The notes under the pieces are model-generated. The model was not told the origin of the DNA, searched no databases, and was given only the letters and a program-made list of their open reading frames with translations. From contig NZ_CP173678.1 of NCBI RefSeq assembly GCF_051903925.1, positions 3,348,001 through 3,412,000 of the forward strand: 64,000 bases of DNA, written 5' to 3'. Of this stretch, positions 8,958-17,741 are shown piece by piece. Each line of letters begins with the position of its first letter. Within the stretch, counting starts at the first letter, position 1. A program made the position numbers and the translations under genes. This stretch comes from G051903925 sp051903925 (lineage in GTDB: Bacteria; Pseudomonadota; Alphaproteobacteria; Zavarziniales; Zavarziniaceae).

Positions 8958-11900
8958 GTGGACAAGCTGAAGCTGATTGCAGGACCTGCGCCGCGCCAGA
9001 CCGTGGCCGGGGTGCCCGAGGGGTTCGACGCCCTGGTCCTGGCTGGCCTGGCCCGGAGCGAGGCGGTGCTGCATGTCGTGCGGGACGAGGCGCGGGCGCG
9101 GACGCTGACCAGCGCGCTTAATTTCCTGGCGCGCGACATCGAGGTGGTGGGCCTGCCCGCCTGGGACTGCCTGCCCTATGACCGTGTCTCGCCCTCGCCC
9201 GACATCGTCAGTGGCCGGCTGGAGACGCTGAGCCGGCTGGCCCGCCTGCCCGCGGGGGCCAAGGGCGTGGTGGTGATCGTGCCGGTCGACACGCTGCTGC
9301 AGCGCGTCGTCCCGCGCGAGGCGATCCGCAAGGCGACCTATCGCCTGACGCCGGGCGACCGCGTCGACCTGGACGCGCTGACCGTGTTCCTGGCGCGCAA
9401 CGGCTATACCCGGACCGGAACGGTGCGCGAGGCGGGCGAATACGCCGTGCGCGGCGGGATCATCGACGTGGCCCCGCCGGGGCAGGTAGAGCCGGCGCGC
9501 CTGGACCTGTTCGGCGACACGCTGGAGACGGTGCGCACCTTCGATCCGCTGACCCAGCGGACGACGGGCACGCTGACCGGCCTCGACCTGCTGCCGGCCA
9601 GCGAAGTGCCGTTCGATCCCGATTCGGTGCGGCGCTTCCGCGGGCGGTACCAGGAACTGTTCGGCGCCGTCGCCGATGACGATCCGCTGTACGAGGCGGT
9701 GAGCGGCGGCAGGCGCCATGCCGGCGTCGAGCACTGGCTGCCCCTGTTCTACGAGGGCCTGGACACCGTCTTTGACTATGTGCCCGGCCTGATGGTGATC
9801 CTTGATCCCCAGGTCGAGGAAAGCGCCCATGCGCGCCTGGCGCTGATCCAGGATTATTACGCGGCGCGCGTCGAGCAGCGGCAGACCCGGACGGCGGGCG
9901 CAGGCACGGTCTACAAGCCGGTGCCGCCCGAGCAGCTGTACATCCGCGAGCCGGAACTGCAGCGCCTGCTGGGCGCGCGCCGGGTGCGCCAGTTCCAGCC
10001 GTTCGGTCCGTCGGAGCCCAAGGCGATCGACATGGACGGACGCCCGGGCCGCGAGTTCGCGGCGGAACGGGCGCAGGGGCAGGCCGAGGGCAGGGCCCAG
10101 GTCAACGTCTTCGACGTGGCGGCGGGACACATCACCCGCCTGCAGGACGCCGGCAGGCGCACGGTCGTCGCCTGTACATCGACGGGTGCGCGCGATCGCC
10201 TGGCGACGGTGATGCACGATCACGCCATTCCGGGCGTCGTGCGCGCCGACAGCTGGCGCGAGGTGCAGCGCCTGGATCCGCGCAACGTGGCCCTGGTCGT
10301 GCTGCCGCTGGAGCGTGGGTTCGAGGCGCCGGACCTGGCCGTGATCTCGGAGCAGGACCTGCTGGGCGATCGCCTGGTGCGCCAGGCCAAGCGCAGCCGG
10401 CGGGCCGAGAACTTCCTGACGGAGGCAACGGCGCTGACGCCGGGCGACCTGGTCGTCCATGTCGAACACGGCATCGGCCGCTTCGACGGGCTGCAGACGA
10501 TCAGTGTGCAGGGGGCGCTGCACGATTTCCTGCAGATCATGTACGACGAGAACGCGCGCCTTCTGGTCCCGGTCGAGAATATCGAGGTCCTGTCGCGCTA
10601 TGGCTCGGCCGAGTCGGGCGGGCAGCTGGACAAGCTGGGCGGTGTGGCCTGGCAGACGCGCAAGGCCAAGCTCAAGAAGCGCATCCGCGACATGGCGGCG
10701 GAACTGATCAAGGTGGCCGCCGCCCGCGCCGTGCGCACGACCGACGCGGTCGAGGTGGCGCGCGGCATGTATGACGAGTTCGCCGCCCGCTTCCCGTACC
10801 CTGAGACGGACGACCAGATCGCGGCCATTGCCGACGTCATGGGGGACCTGTCGAGCGGCAAGCCGATGGACCGCCTGATCTGCGGCGACGTCGGCTTTGG
10901 CAAGACGGAAGTCGCGATGCGTGCCGCCTTCATCACCGCGATGTCGGGCCGGCAGGTGGCGATCGTGACCCCGACCACGCTGCTGTGTCGCCAGCACTTC
11001 CGCACCTTCAGCGCGCGCTTCCAGGGCCTGCCGGTGCGCATCGGGCAGCTGTCGCGCCTGGTCGGGCCCAAGGACCAGAAGGCGGTCAAGAAGGAACTGG
11101 GCGAAGGGCAGCTGGACATCGTCGTCGGCACTCACGCCCTGCTGGGCAAGGGCATCGACTTCAAGAACTTAGGGTTGGTCATCGTCGACGAGGAGCAGCA
11201 CTTCGGCGTCGCCCACAAGGAGCGCCTGAAGCAGCTCCGAGCCGAGGTGCATGTCCTGACCCTGACCGCGACGCCGATCCCGCGCACGCTGCAGCTGGCG
11301 ATGACAGGGGTGCGGGATCTGTCGCTGATCGCGACGCCGCCGGTCGACCGCCTGGCCGTGCGCACGCATGTCCTTCCCTTTGACCCGCTGGTCCTGCGCG
11401 AGGCGATCCTGCGCGAGCACTATCGCGGGGGGCAGAGCTTCTATGTCGTGCCGCGGATTGCCGACCTGGACGAGGCAGCGGAGTTCCTGGCGCGCGAGGT
11501 GCCGGAGGTGAAGGTCATCCGCGCCCATGGCCAGATGCCGCCGGGCCAGCTGGACGACGTGATGAACGCCTTCTATGACGGCAAGTACGAGGTGCTGCTG
11601 TCGACCACGATCGTTGAATCCGGCCTCGACATCCCGACCGCCAACACGCTCATCATCCACCGCGCCGACATGTTCGGCCTGGCCCAGCTCTATCAGCTGC
11701 GCGGCCGCGTCGGCCGGTCCAAGGCGCGCGGCTATGCCTATTTTACCGTGCCCCCGCGCAAGGTGCTGACGGCGACGGCCGAGCGGCGGCTGGAGGTGCT
11801 GCAGAGCCTGGACGAACTGGGGGCCGGCTTCACGCTGGCCAGCCACGACCTGGACATCCGCGGCGCCGGCAACCTGCTGGGCGAGGAACAGTCGGGCCAT

Positions 11901-12452
11901 GTGCGCGAGGTCGGCATCGAGCTCTACCAGGAGATGCTGGAAGAGGCGATGGCGGCGGCCCGCGCCGCTGCCGGTGCCGCGAATGCGGCGCCCGAGAAGG
12001 ACGAATGGTCGCCTAACATCGCGATCGGCGCATCCGTCCTGATCCCCGAGGACTATGTCGCGGACCTGGAGGTACGCCTGGGCCTCTATCGCCGCATCGC
12101 GGACCTTGCCGACCGCAGCCAGATCGACGGCTTTGCGGCTGAACTGATCGACCGCTTCGGCCCGCTGCCGCAGGAGGTCGAGCACCTGCTGAAGGTGGTG
12201 GAGATCAAGGCCTTGGCCAGGCGCGCGAACATCGAGAAGATGGACGCAGGGCCAAAGGGGGCGACTGTTGTGTTCCGCAAGGCGGACTTCCCCAATCCTG
12301 CAGGGCTGGTCCAGTTCATCGGCCAGAGCCGGGGCCAGGTGAAGATCCGCCCCGACAACAAGCTGGTCTGCCTGAAGGACTGGGAACGGGTCGAGCAGCG
12401 CCTGGACGGTGCCCTGTGGCTGGCCGACACCTTGGCCAAGCTGGCGGCGTAA
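8958..12452 (+). CDS. mfd: Transcription-repair coupling factor Mfd
   Basis: Mfd pushes RNA polymerase off DNA lesions and recruits UvrA. The 1164-residue protein shows the UvrB-like N-terminal part (LPAWDCLPYDRVSPSPDIV), the RNA-polymerase-interacting domain (LTPGDLVVHVEHGIGRFDGL) and a RecG-like translocase: Walker A GDVGFGKTEVAM (about residues 639-650), DEEQHFGV box, TATPIPRTL, QLRGRVGRSKARGYAY. A C-terminal TRCF domain ends it. Start codon GTG, 8 bp after sdhE, consistent with co-transcription. Confidence 0.97.
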   Translation: MDKLKLIAGPAPRQTVAGVPEGFDALVLAGLARSEAVLHVVRDEARARTLTSALNFLARDIEVVGLPAWDCLPYDRVSPSPDIVSGRLETLSRLARLPAGAKGVVVIVPVDTLLQRVVPREAIRKATYRLTPGDRVDLDALTVFLARNGYTRTGTVREAGEYAVRGGIIDVAPPGQVEPARLDLFGDTLETVRTFDPLTQRTTGTLTGLDLLPASEVPFDPDSVRRFRGRYQELFGAVADDDPLYEAVSGGRRHAGVEHWLPLFYEGLDTVFDYVPGLMVILDPQVEESAHARLALIQDYYAARVEQRQTRTAGAGTVYKPVPPEQLYIREPELQRLLGARRVRQFQPFGPSEPKAIDMDGRPGREFAAERAQGQAEGRAQVNVFDVAAGHITRLQDAGRRTVVACTSTGARDRLATVMHDHAIPGVVRADSWREVQRLDPRNVALVVLPLERGFEAPDLAVISEQDLLGDRLVRQAKRSRRAENFLTEATALTPGDLVVHVEHGIGRFDGLQTISVQGALHDFLQIMYDENARLLVPVENIEVLSRYGSAESGGQLDKLGGVAWQTRKAKLKKRIRDMAAELIKVAAARAVRTTDAVEVARGMYDEFAARFPYPETDDQIAAIADVMGDLSSGKPMDRLICGDVGFGKTEVAMRAAFITAMSGRQVAIVTPTTLLCRQHFRTFSARFQGLPVRIGQLSRLVGPKDQKAVKKELGEGQLDIVVGTHALLGKGIDFKNLGLVIVDEEQHFGVAHKERLKQLRAEVHVLTLTATPIPRTLQLAMTGVRDLSLIATPPVDRLAVRTHVLPFDPLVLREAILREHYRGGQSFYVVPRIADLDEAAEFLAREVPEVKVIRAHGQMPPGQLDDVMNAFYDGKYEVLLSTTIVESGLDIPTANTLIIHRADMFGLAQLYQLRGRVGRSKARGYAYFTVPPRKVLTATAERRLEVLQSLDELGAGFTLASHDLDIRGAGNLLGEEQSGHVREVGIELYQEMLEEAMAAARAAAGAANAAPEKDEWSPNIAIGASVLIPEDYVADLEVRLGLYRRIADLADRSQIDGFAAELIDRFGPLPQEVEHLLKVVEIKALARRANIEKMDAGPKGATVVFRKADFPNPAGLVQFIGQSRGQVKIRPDNKLVCLKDWERVEQRLDGALWLADTLAKLAA

Positions 12453-12458
12453 ATCGTT

Positions 12459-12544
12459 CCGTTCATCCCCGCGAAGGCGGAGATCCAGAGTCACGCAGGA
12501 CAGCGCTCGCGGCCCTGGATCCCCGCCTTCGCGGGGATGAACGG
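12459..12544. repeat. Long palindromic element (30-bp arms)
   Basis: Two 30-bp arms (12459-12488 and 12515-12544) are inverted copies with one mismatch and surround a 26-bp spacer. The core is CATCCCCGCGAAGGCGG / CCGCCTTCGCGGGGATG, a sequence type scattered widely in high-GC proteobacterial genomes. It fills the mfd-to-next-gene gap and could form a large hairpin in RNA from either strand. Confidence 0.85.
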
Positions 12545-12564
12545 GAAGAATGGGGAGGAAACCA

Positions 12565-13632
12565 ATGAACAACGACGCGGTGAACCGCGCGACGGCCTGG
12601 GTGGCGACCCGCCAGGGGGACTTCCTGGACGCGCCGCTGCGCGGCGCGGCGGAGGCCGGGCTGTTCCGTGTCGGCCTGCCGGCCCCCTATGGCGAAGGCG
12701 CATTTGCCGCGATCGGGGCGGTTGAATCGGTGCTGATCGCGGAGAGCGGGCTGCCGGGCCTGGGCATGACCTGGGCCGGCAGGCAGTTGACGGCGCGCCA
12801 CTTCATCGCCGGTTTCGCCACGCCCGAGCAGGCGCAGCGCTGGCTGGCGCCTGCATCGCGCGGCGAGGCGGCCTTTGCCGTGGCGATCTCGGAACCCAAG
12901 GTGGGGGCGCATCCTAAGCTGCTGACCACGCAGGCGACGCGCGACGGCGATACCTGGCGCATCAGCGGTGAAAAGTCCTTCGTCACCAACGGCCCCGAAG
13001 CCAGCCACATCGTCGTGTTCGCGATCGTGCGTGAGGAGCAGGGGCGCAAGCGCTATGGCGCCTTCGTCGTGCCACGCGATGCCGAAGGGCTGACCTTCAA
13101 GCCCATGCCTGAGCTTGGCGCGCTGAAGCCGTCACAGCATTGCGGCCTGGTCCTGGACAATGTGGCCGTGCCTGAGGCGGACCGCCTTGGACCCGATGGC
13201 GGCGCCTACGAGGCGATGGCGCTGACCTTCCGCAATGTGGAGGATGCCGCCGGCGCACCCGGCTTGCATGGATCGTTCCAGGCGCTGGTCCGCCAACTGG
13301 CCGCGGCGACGCCGCCGTCGGAGACTGCGGGGACCTGGATCGGTGGCATGGCAGGCCTGGTCGCCGTGCTGGGCGAGGGCGCGCGCGCCGCGGCCGAGGC
13401 GGTGGATGCCGGCGACGGCCCCCGCGTGCAGCGCCTGCTCGTCGGCCTGCGCGTGCTGGCAGCCGACCTGTTGAGCCGGGCGCGGGCGCATGGAGACCAT
13501 GGGACGCAGGTAACCCCCGCAATCACCCGCCTGTTTGGCGACTTCGACCTTATGATGTCGATTGCACGCGGGCCCCGGGCGGCCCAGCAGGCGGCATTGG
13601 GTACGCGTTTGATCGGAACGACGACAGCATGA
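12565..13632 (+). CDS. Acyl-CoA dehydrogenase-like protein, divergent
   Basis: 355 residues with an acyl-CoA dehydrogenase middle region (FAVAISEPKVG, GEKSFVTNGPEASHIVVFA; about residues 105-160), where FAD and substrate normally bind. The C-terminal helical domain is highly divergent: the usual RxTEGxxEI catalytic-glutamate stretch seen in the paralog at 36499 is absent, so standard dehydrogenation is uncertain. The ATG has a good GGAGGAA site and the stop overlaps the MoxR start by 4 bp, so it is coupled to the MoxR-VWA pair. It may be an altered dehydrogenase or a binding protein. Confidence 0.75.
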   Translation: MNNDAVNRATAWVATRQGDFLDAPLRGAAEAGLFRVGLPAPYGEGAFAAIGAVESVLIAESGLPGLGMTWAGRQLTARHFIAGFATPEQAQRWLAPASRGEAAFAVAISEPKVGAHPKLLTTQATRDGDTWRISGEKSFVTNGPEASHIVVFAIVREEQGRKRYGAFVVPRDAEGLTFKPMPELGALKPSQHCGLVLDNVAVPEADRLGPDGGAYEAMALTFRNVEDAAGAPGLHGSFQALVRQLAAATPPSETAGTWIGGMAGLVAVLGEGARAAAEAVDAGDGPRVQRLLVGLRVLAADLLSRARAHGDHGTQVTPAITRLFGDFDLMMSIARGPRAAQQAALGTRLIGTTTA

Positions 13633-14567
13633 CGACCAATCCCCAGGCAGCGATCGCGGAGGTCGAGGCCGGCCTTGCCGCGTCCGGCTATATCGCCAGC
13701 CGCTCGATCACCACCGCCGTGTTCCTGGCCCAGCGCCTGGAAAAGCCGATCCTGGTCGAAGGGCCGGCGGGCGTCGGCAAGACCGAACTGGCCAAGGCCG
13801 TATCCGCGTGGCTCGGCCTCGATCTCATCCGCATGCAGTGTTACGAGGGCCTGGACGAGAGCAAGGCGCTGTACGAATGGAAGTATGGCAAGCAGCTGCT
13901 CTATACCCAGATCCTGAAGGACAAGCTGGGCCAGGTCCTGGGCCACGCCGAGACGCTGGACGAGGCGATGGCCAAGCTGCACAGCTTTGGCGACGTCTTC
14001 TTCTCGGAACAGTTCCTGGAGCCGCGGCCGCTGCTCAAGGCGTTGCAGCAGCCCGATGGCTGCGTCCTGCTGATCGACGAGATCGACAAGGCGGACCAGG
14101 AGTTCGAGGCCTTCCTGCTGGAGATCCTGTCGGACTACCAGGTGTCGATCCCCGAGATCGGGCGGATCTCGGCACCCGTGCCGCCGCTGGTCTTCCTTAC
14201 CTCCAACGCGCAGCGCGACCTGGGCGATGCCCTGAAGCGGCGCTGCCTGCACCTGCACATCGGCTTCCCCGAGCCCCAGCTTGAGGCGCGGATCGTCGAG
14301 ACGCGCGTGCCCGGCATCGCGCCGGCCCTGACGCGCAAGCTGGTCGCCTTCGTCGATGCGCTGCGGGGCCTGGACCTGAAGAAGCTGCCCTCGGTCAGCG
14401 AGACGATCGACTGGGCGCGCGTGCTGGTCCTGCTCCACGCCAGCGCGCTGGACCGGGACATCGTGCAGTCCACCCTCAACGTGCTGCTGAAGTACGAGGG
14501 CGACATGCAGCTGGCCATGACCCAGGTGCCGGAGATCGTCGCCCGCGTCGAGCGCGAGGTGGTGTGA
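13629..14567 (+). CDS. MoxR/CoxD-type AAA+ ATPase
   Basis: A 312-residue ATPase of the MoxR class, which acts with VWA proteins to mature or activate metalloenzymes. Walker A is GPAGVGKTELAK (about residues 44-55), Walker B VLLIDEIDKAD (about 146-156), with sensor 1 at FLTSNAQRDL and an arginine-finger region at ALKRRCLHLHI. It overlaps the previous gene (ATGA) and is followed, after a repeat-filled 142-bp gap, by a CoxE-type VWA gene. This is the ATPase/VWA pairing seen at carbon monoxide dehydrogenase and methanol dehydrogenase loci. The actual client is unknown. Confidence 0.88.
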   Translation: MTTNPQAAIAEVEAGLAASGYIASRSITTAVFLAQRLEKPILVEGPAGVGKTELAKAVSAWLGLDLIRMQCYEGLDESKALYEWKYGKQLLYTQILKDKLGQVLGHAETLDEAMAKLHSFGDVFFSEQFLEPRPLLKALQQPDGCVLLIDEIDKADQEFEAFLLEILSDYQVSIPEIGRISAPVPPLVFLTSNAQRDLGDALKRRCLHLHIGFPEPQLEARIVETRVPGIAPALTRKLVAFVDALRGLDLKKLPSVSETIDWARVLVLLHASALDRDIVQSTLNVLLKYEGDMQLAMTQVPEIVARVEREVV

Positions 14568-14586
14568 GACCTCAACTTTCTCACTA

Positions 14587-14684
14587 CCTCATCCTGAGGA
14601 GGCCGAAGGCCGTCTCGAAAGATGGGCCACCTGCGCTGGCGGCCGATCCTTCGAGGCTCGCTGCGCTCGCACCTCAGGATGAGG
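14587..14684. repeat. Dispersed inverted repeat, copy 1
   Basis: Perfect 13-bp inverted ends CCTCATCCTGAGG (14587-14599) and its complement (14672-14684) enclose GGCCGAAGGCCGTCTCGAA and CCTTCGAGGCTCG type sequence. The same family occurs at 16115-16229 and 38464-38580. It lies between the MoxR and VWA genes. Confidence 0.85.
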
Positions 14685-14709
14685 TGGGAGTGGGTGAAGG
14701 CAAGGCGCC

Positions 14710-16095
14710 ATGACCCAGGCGCTGCTCGACTTCGTGCGGGCCGCGCGGGGGGCGGGGGTGCGCATCTCGCCGGCGGAGACGATGGACGCCCTGCGTGCGG
14801 CCGAGGCGATCGGCTGGGACGACCGGGAGGGCTTGCGCGATGCGCTGGCCCTGTCGCTGGCCAAGTCGCGCGACGAGAAGGCGCGGATCGAGGCATGCTT
14901 CGACCTCTTCTTCCGCCCGCCCGCAGCGCCGGACGACGCCGAGGCGGCCGAGGCGGAGGACGAGCAGGACGGCGAGCGCCAGGCTGGTGACGAAGCGTCC
15001 GACGCGGAACCGGGACAGCCGCAATCGCCCGAGATGGCGGAGGCCATGGCGAACATGGGCGACTTGGCCCAGGCCCTTCTGACGAACGATCGCGCGCAAC
15101 TGGGGGCGGCGATGGCCGAGGCGGCGGATGCCGTCGGCCTGCAGGAGATCCGCATCTTCACCCAGGCCGGCCTGTTCGCGCGGCGCATGCTGGAACTGAT
15201 GGGCCTGAACCGGCTGGAGCAGGACATCGAGGACGCGCCAGATGCGCTGGCGGAACGCCTGCGCCAGCAGCTGGCCGAACTGCGCGCCCAGGTGCGCGAG
15301 CGGGTCGATCAGGCACTCGAACTCTATGCCAAGGGCGAGGGCGAGAAGCTGCGCGAGGATACGCTGCGCAATGCCCGCATCAGCCAGCTGGAGCCGCGCG
15401 ACCGCGAACGCATGCGGGCGCTTGTCAGGGCCATGGCGCGGCGCCTGCGCGACCGCCATTCGCGCAATCGCAAGCGGCGCAATCGCGGCCAGCTCGACAC
15501 CCGCCGCACGATCCGCAAGAACGCGGGCTGGGGCGGCGTGCCGTTCCTGACGATCTGGAAGCAGAAGAAGATCGACCGGCCGCGCCTGATGGTGCTCTGC
15601 GACGTCTCCGGCTCCGTCGCCTCGGTCTCCGAGTTCCTGCTCACCTTCCTCTATGAGCTGGGGGAGGCGCTGTCCGACCTGCGCGCCTTTGCCTTCACCA
15701 ATCACCTGGTCGAGGTCAGCGACATCCTCGAGGGACGCCCGGTGGACGAGGCGATCAAGGAGATCATGGGCTCGATCGGCTTCGGCTCATCGAACTTCGG
15801 CAAGTCGTTCGAGGATTTCGAGAAGGGCTTCGCCCACCAGATCACGGCGCGCACCACGGTGCTGATCCTGGGTGACGCGCGGGGCAACAACACCGACCCC
15901 CGCACCGACGTCCTGCGGCGCATCGGCGAGCGCGCCAAGCGGGTGATCTGGCTGAACCCGGAGCAGCGCGTGCTGTGGGGGACGGGCGACAGCGACATGC
16001 CGCGCTATGCGCCGTGCTGCCACCTCATCGCGTCGTGCGGCACGCTGCGGCAGCTGGAACGCGTGGTGAGCGACCTGCTGACGCCGGGGAATTGA
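14710..16095 (+). CDS. CoxE-type VWA domain protein
   Basis: 461 residues. An acidic, low-complexity segment (about 75-105, EDEQDGERQAGDEASDAEP) joins an N-terminal helical part to a C-terminal von Willebrand A domain of the CoxE family. The MIDAS metal site DVSGS lies at about residues 298-302 (LMVLCDVSGSVASVSEF) and the strand LILGDARGNNTDPR follows. CoxE proteins work with a MoxR/CoxD ATPase in metal-cofactor maturation. It converges on pqqE. No CO dehydrogenase genes are in view, so the client is open. Confidence 0.88.
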   Translation: MTQALLDFVRAARGAGVRISPAETMDALRAAEAIGWDDREGLRDALALSLAKSRDEKARIEACFDLFFRPPAAPDDAEAAEAEDEQDGERQAGDEASDAEPGQPQSPEMAEAMANMGDLAQALLTNDRAQLGAAMAEAADAVGLQEIRIFTQAGLFARRMLELMGLNRLEQDIEDAPDALAERLRQQLAELRAQVRERVDQALELYAKGEGEKLREDTLRNARISQLEPRDRERMRALVRAMARRLRDRHSRNRKRRNRGQLDTRRTIRKNAGWGGVPFLTIWKQKKIDRPRLMVLCDVSGSVASVSEFLLTFLYELGEALSDLRAFAFTNHLVEVSDILEGRPVDEAIKEIMGSIGFGSSNFGKSFEDFEKGFAHQITARTTVLILGDARGNNTDPRTDVLRRIGERAKRVIWLNPEQRVLWGTGDSDMPRYAPCCHLIASCGTLRQLERVVSDLLTPGN

Positions 16096-16114
16096 GTGCG
16101 GCGTCAGCGTCGGG

Positions 16115-16229
16115 GACGATGCTTCGAGACGCGGCCGTGCGGCCGCCCCTCGGCATGAGGACGTTGTTTTCCCAAGGAAATTCTCAACAGGCGTCATCCT
16201 GAGGAGGCCGAAAGCCGTCTCGAAGGATG
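16115..16229. repeat. Dispersed inverted repeat, copy 2 (pair)
   Basis: Two half-elements: GATGCTTCGAGACGCGGCCG ... CCTCGGCATGAGGACG (about 16118-16162) and GTCATCCTGAGGAGGCCGAA ... CGTCTCGAAGGATG (16193-16229). Ends match the elements at 14587 and 38464. They lie between the convergent VWA and pqqE genes. Confidence 0.8.
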
Positions 16230-16243
16230 TTGATGCTGCGGCC

Positions 16244-17383
16244 TCAGCCAGCGCCGATGCGGCGGTAGGTGAAGGCGGGCGGGGCCTTGGCCGATTCGCT
16301 TTCGGCCAGGTCCACGAGCAGGGCGTGGTCGGGGGAGAGGGCGCAAGCCGGGTCGATCGCATCGGCGCGGCCGGAGATCGCGAAGGCCTGGCAGCGGCAG
16401 CCGCCCCAGTCGCGTTCGGCATGTTCGCAGGCACGGCACGTCGCCGGCATCCAGTCGGTACCGCGATAGGCCTGGAAGGCGGGCGAGTCGGCCCAGATCT
16501 CCGCGAGCGGCCGGTCGCGCACAGATTCGAAGGCCAGGCCCGTGATCGATTCGGCAGCGTGGCAGGGCAGGACCATGCCGTCGGGCGCGACGTTCAGGAA
16601 GCGCCGTGCCCAGCCGCCCATGCAGGCCTTTGGCCGCTTGGCGTAATAGTCGGGCACGACGTAGTCGATGACGAGCCGGCCCTTCAGGTCGCGGCGGGCC
16701 GCGTCCACGATCGCGGTTGCCGCCTCGAGCTGGGCCCGGGTCGGCATCAGGGCCGCGCGGTTCCGAAGCGCCCAGCCATAGTACTGGACATGCGCCACCT
16801 CCAGCCGCTTGGACCCCGTCGCAAGGGCGAGGTCGATCATGGCCGGCAGGTGTTCCAGGTTCTGGCGGTGGACGACGGCGTTGAGGGTGAGGGGAAGGCC
16901 GGCGGCTCGGACCCAGCCTGCGAAGTCCAGCTTCTTCGTCAGCGCGCCGGGCAGGTTGCCGATGCGGTCGTTCCCCGCGGGATCGCTGTCCTGGATGCTG
17001 AGCTGGACATGGTCCAGCCCGGCATCGGCCAGACGGTGCACCCGCGCTTCATCGGCCAGCACGCCCGAGGTGATGAGGTTGCTGTAGAGGCCAAGCCCTG
17101 CCGCGCCCCGGACCAGATCCTCCAGGTCGCGACGCACGGTCGGCTCGCCGCCGGAGAAGTGGATCTGGAGCAGGCCCATGCGCGTTGCCTGGCGCATCAC
17201 GTCCAGCCATTCGGCGGTCGACAGTTCGGCACTGGCCCGCTCCAGGTCCAGGGGATTGGAGCAATAGGGGCATTGCAGCGGGCAGCGATGCGTCAGCTCG
17301 GCGAGCAGCGCCATGGGCGGCTCGAACGTCGGGGCGCGGGGGGCCACGTGCGCGGTCGGTTCGCTCTGCATCGCGCAACTCAC
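16244..17383 (-). CDS. pqqE: PqqA peptide cyclase (radical SAM)
   Basis: PqqE joins the Glu and Tyr side chains of the PqqA peptide, the first step of pyrroloquinoline quinone synthesis. The 379-residue protein has the radical SAM CxxxCxxC cluster (CPLQCPYC, about residues 34-41), the SGGEP motif and a C-terminal SPASM region with further cysteines (CMGGW, CHAAES, CRACEHAERDWGGCRCQ). There is no PqqD domain fused to it. Start taken as GTG; an ATG 12 bp further in is equally possible. It follows pqqA directly, with pqqB, C and D absent here. Confidence 0.94.
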   Translation of the reverse strand: MSCAMQSEPTAHVAPRAPTFEPPMALLAELTHRCPLQCPYCSNPLDLERASAELSTAEWLDVMRQATRMGLLQIHFSGGEPTVRRDLEDLVRGAAGLGLYSNLITSGVLADEARVHRLADAGLDHVQLSIQDSDPAGNDRIGNLPGALTKKLDFAGWVRAAGLPLTLNAVVHRQNLEHLPAMIDLALATGSKRLEVAHVQYYGWALRNRAALMPTRAQLEAATAIVDAARRDLKGRLVIDYVVPDYYAKRPKACMGGWARRFLNVAPDGMVLPCHAAESITGLAFESVRDRPLAEIWADSPAFQAYRGTDWMPATCRACEHAERDWGGCRCQAFAISGRADAIDPACALSPDHALLVDLAESESAKAPPAFTYRRIGAG

Positions 17384-17389
17384 GTCATG

Positions 17390-17410
17390 AAAAAGGCCGC
17401 ATCAGCGGCC
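17390..17410 (-). terminator. Hairpin terminator between pqqA and pqqE
   Basis: On the minus strand: 6-bp stem GGCCGC/GCGGCC, loop TGAT, then five T. It sits about 90 bp after pqqA and 7 bp before the pqqE GTG, so most transcripts from pqqA should stop here, with read-through into pqqE. This would give more precursor peptide than enzyme. Confidence 0.75.
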
Positions 17411-17499
17411 CGGAGTGCTGTCCCTCAGGGGGACGGCGGCACCGGCAGGGCCGGCGCCGCATCTGCGATCCCACCGGAACCCGGCAGGACCCTGGCCGA

Positions 17500-17577
17500 T
17501 CAGACCTCGGCGCAGGCGTAGCAGTTGATCTCCATGCCGACGCTGATCTCGACGATCTTCGGGGTGCTCCAGGCCAT
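17500..17577 (-). CDS. pqqA: PQQ precursor peptide PqqA
   Basis: A 25-codon gene that encodes the substrate peptide for PQQ. The product begins MAWSTPKIVEISVGME and ends INCYACAEV. Glu16 and Tyr20, spaced as in every PqqA (ExxxY), are the two residues built into the cofactor. A perfect ribosome site (GGAGGA) lies 6 bp before the ATG. The cysteines beside Tyr20 are common in alphaproteobacterial PqqA. Small size means automatic callers may miss it. Confidence 0.95.
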   Translation of the reverse strand: MAWSTPKIVEISVGMEINCYACAEV

Positions 17578-17741
17578 AGGGTCCTCCTGATTGGTCTTGT
17601 TTCGCGGCGCGTGTGGGTCGCACGACGCAGATGTGCCGTGGCCTTCACTCTATGAGACGAACGCTGTTGGGGCAAGCGACGCCGTGACGCCGCGAACCCC
17701 GGACGAGACACTCCGGTTCCGGCTCCAGTCCCGGCGGCGCC

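Noticed and set aside
8805..11135. Long minus-strand frame opposite mfd
   Set aside because: Mfd has all its helicase motifs; the antisense product has none.
16244..17383. PqqD fused to PqqE
   Set aside because: The 379 residues are all accounted for by the radical SAM and SPASM parts; there is no extra ~90-residue domain.
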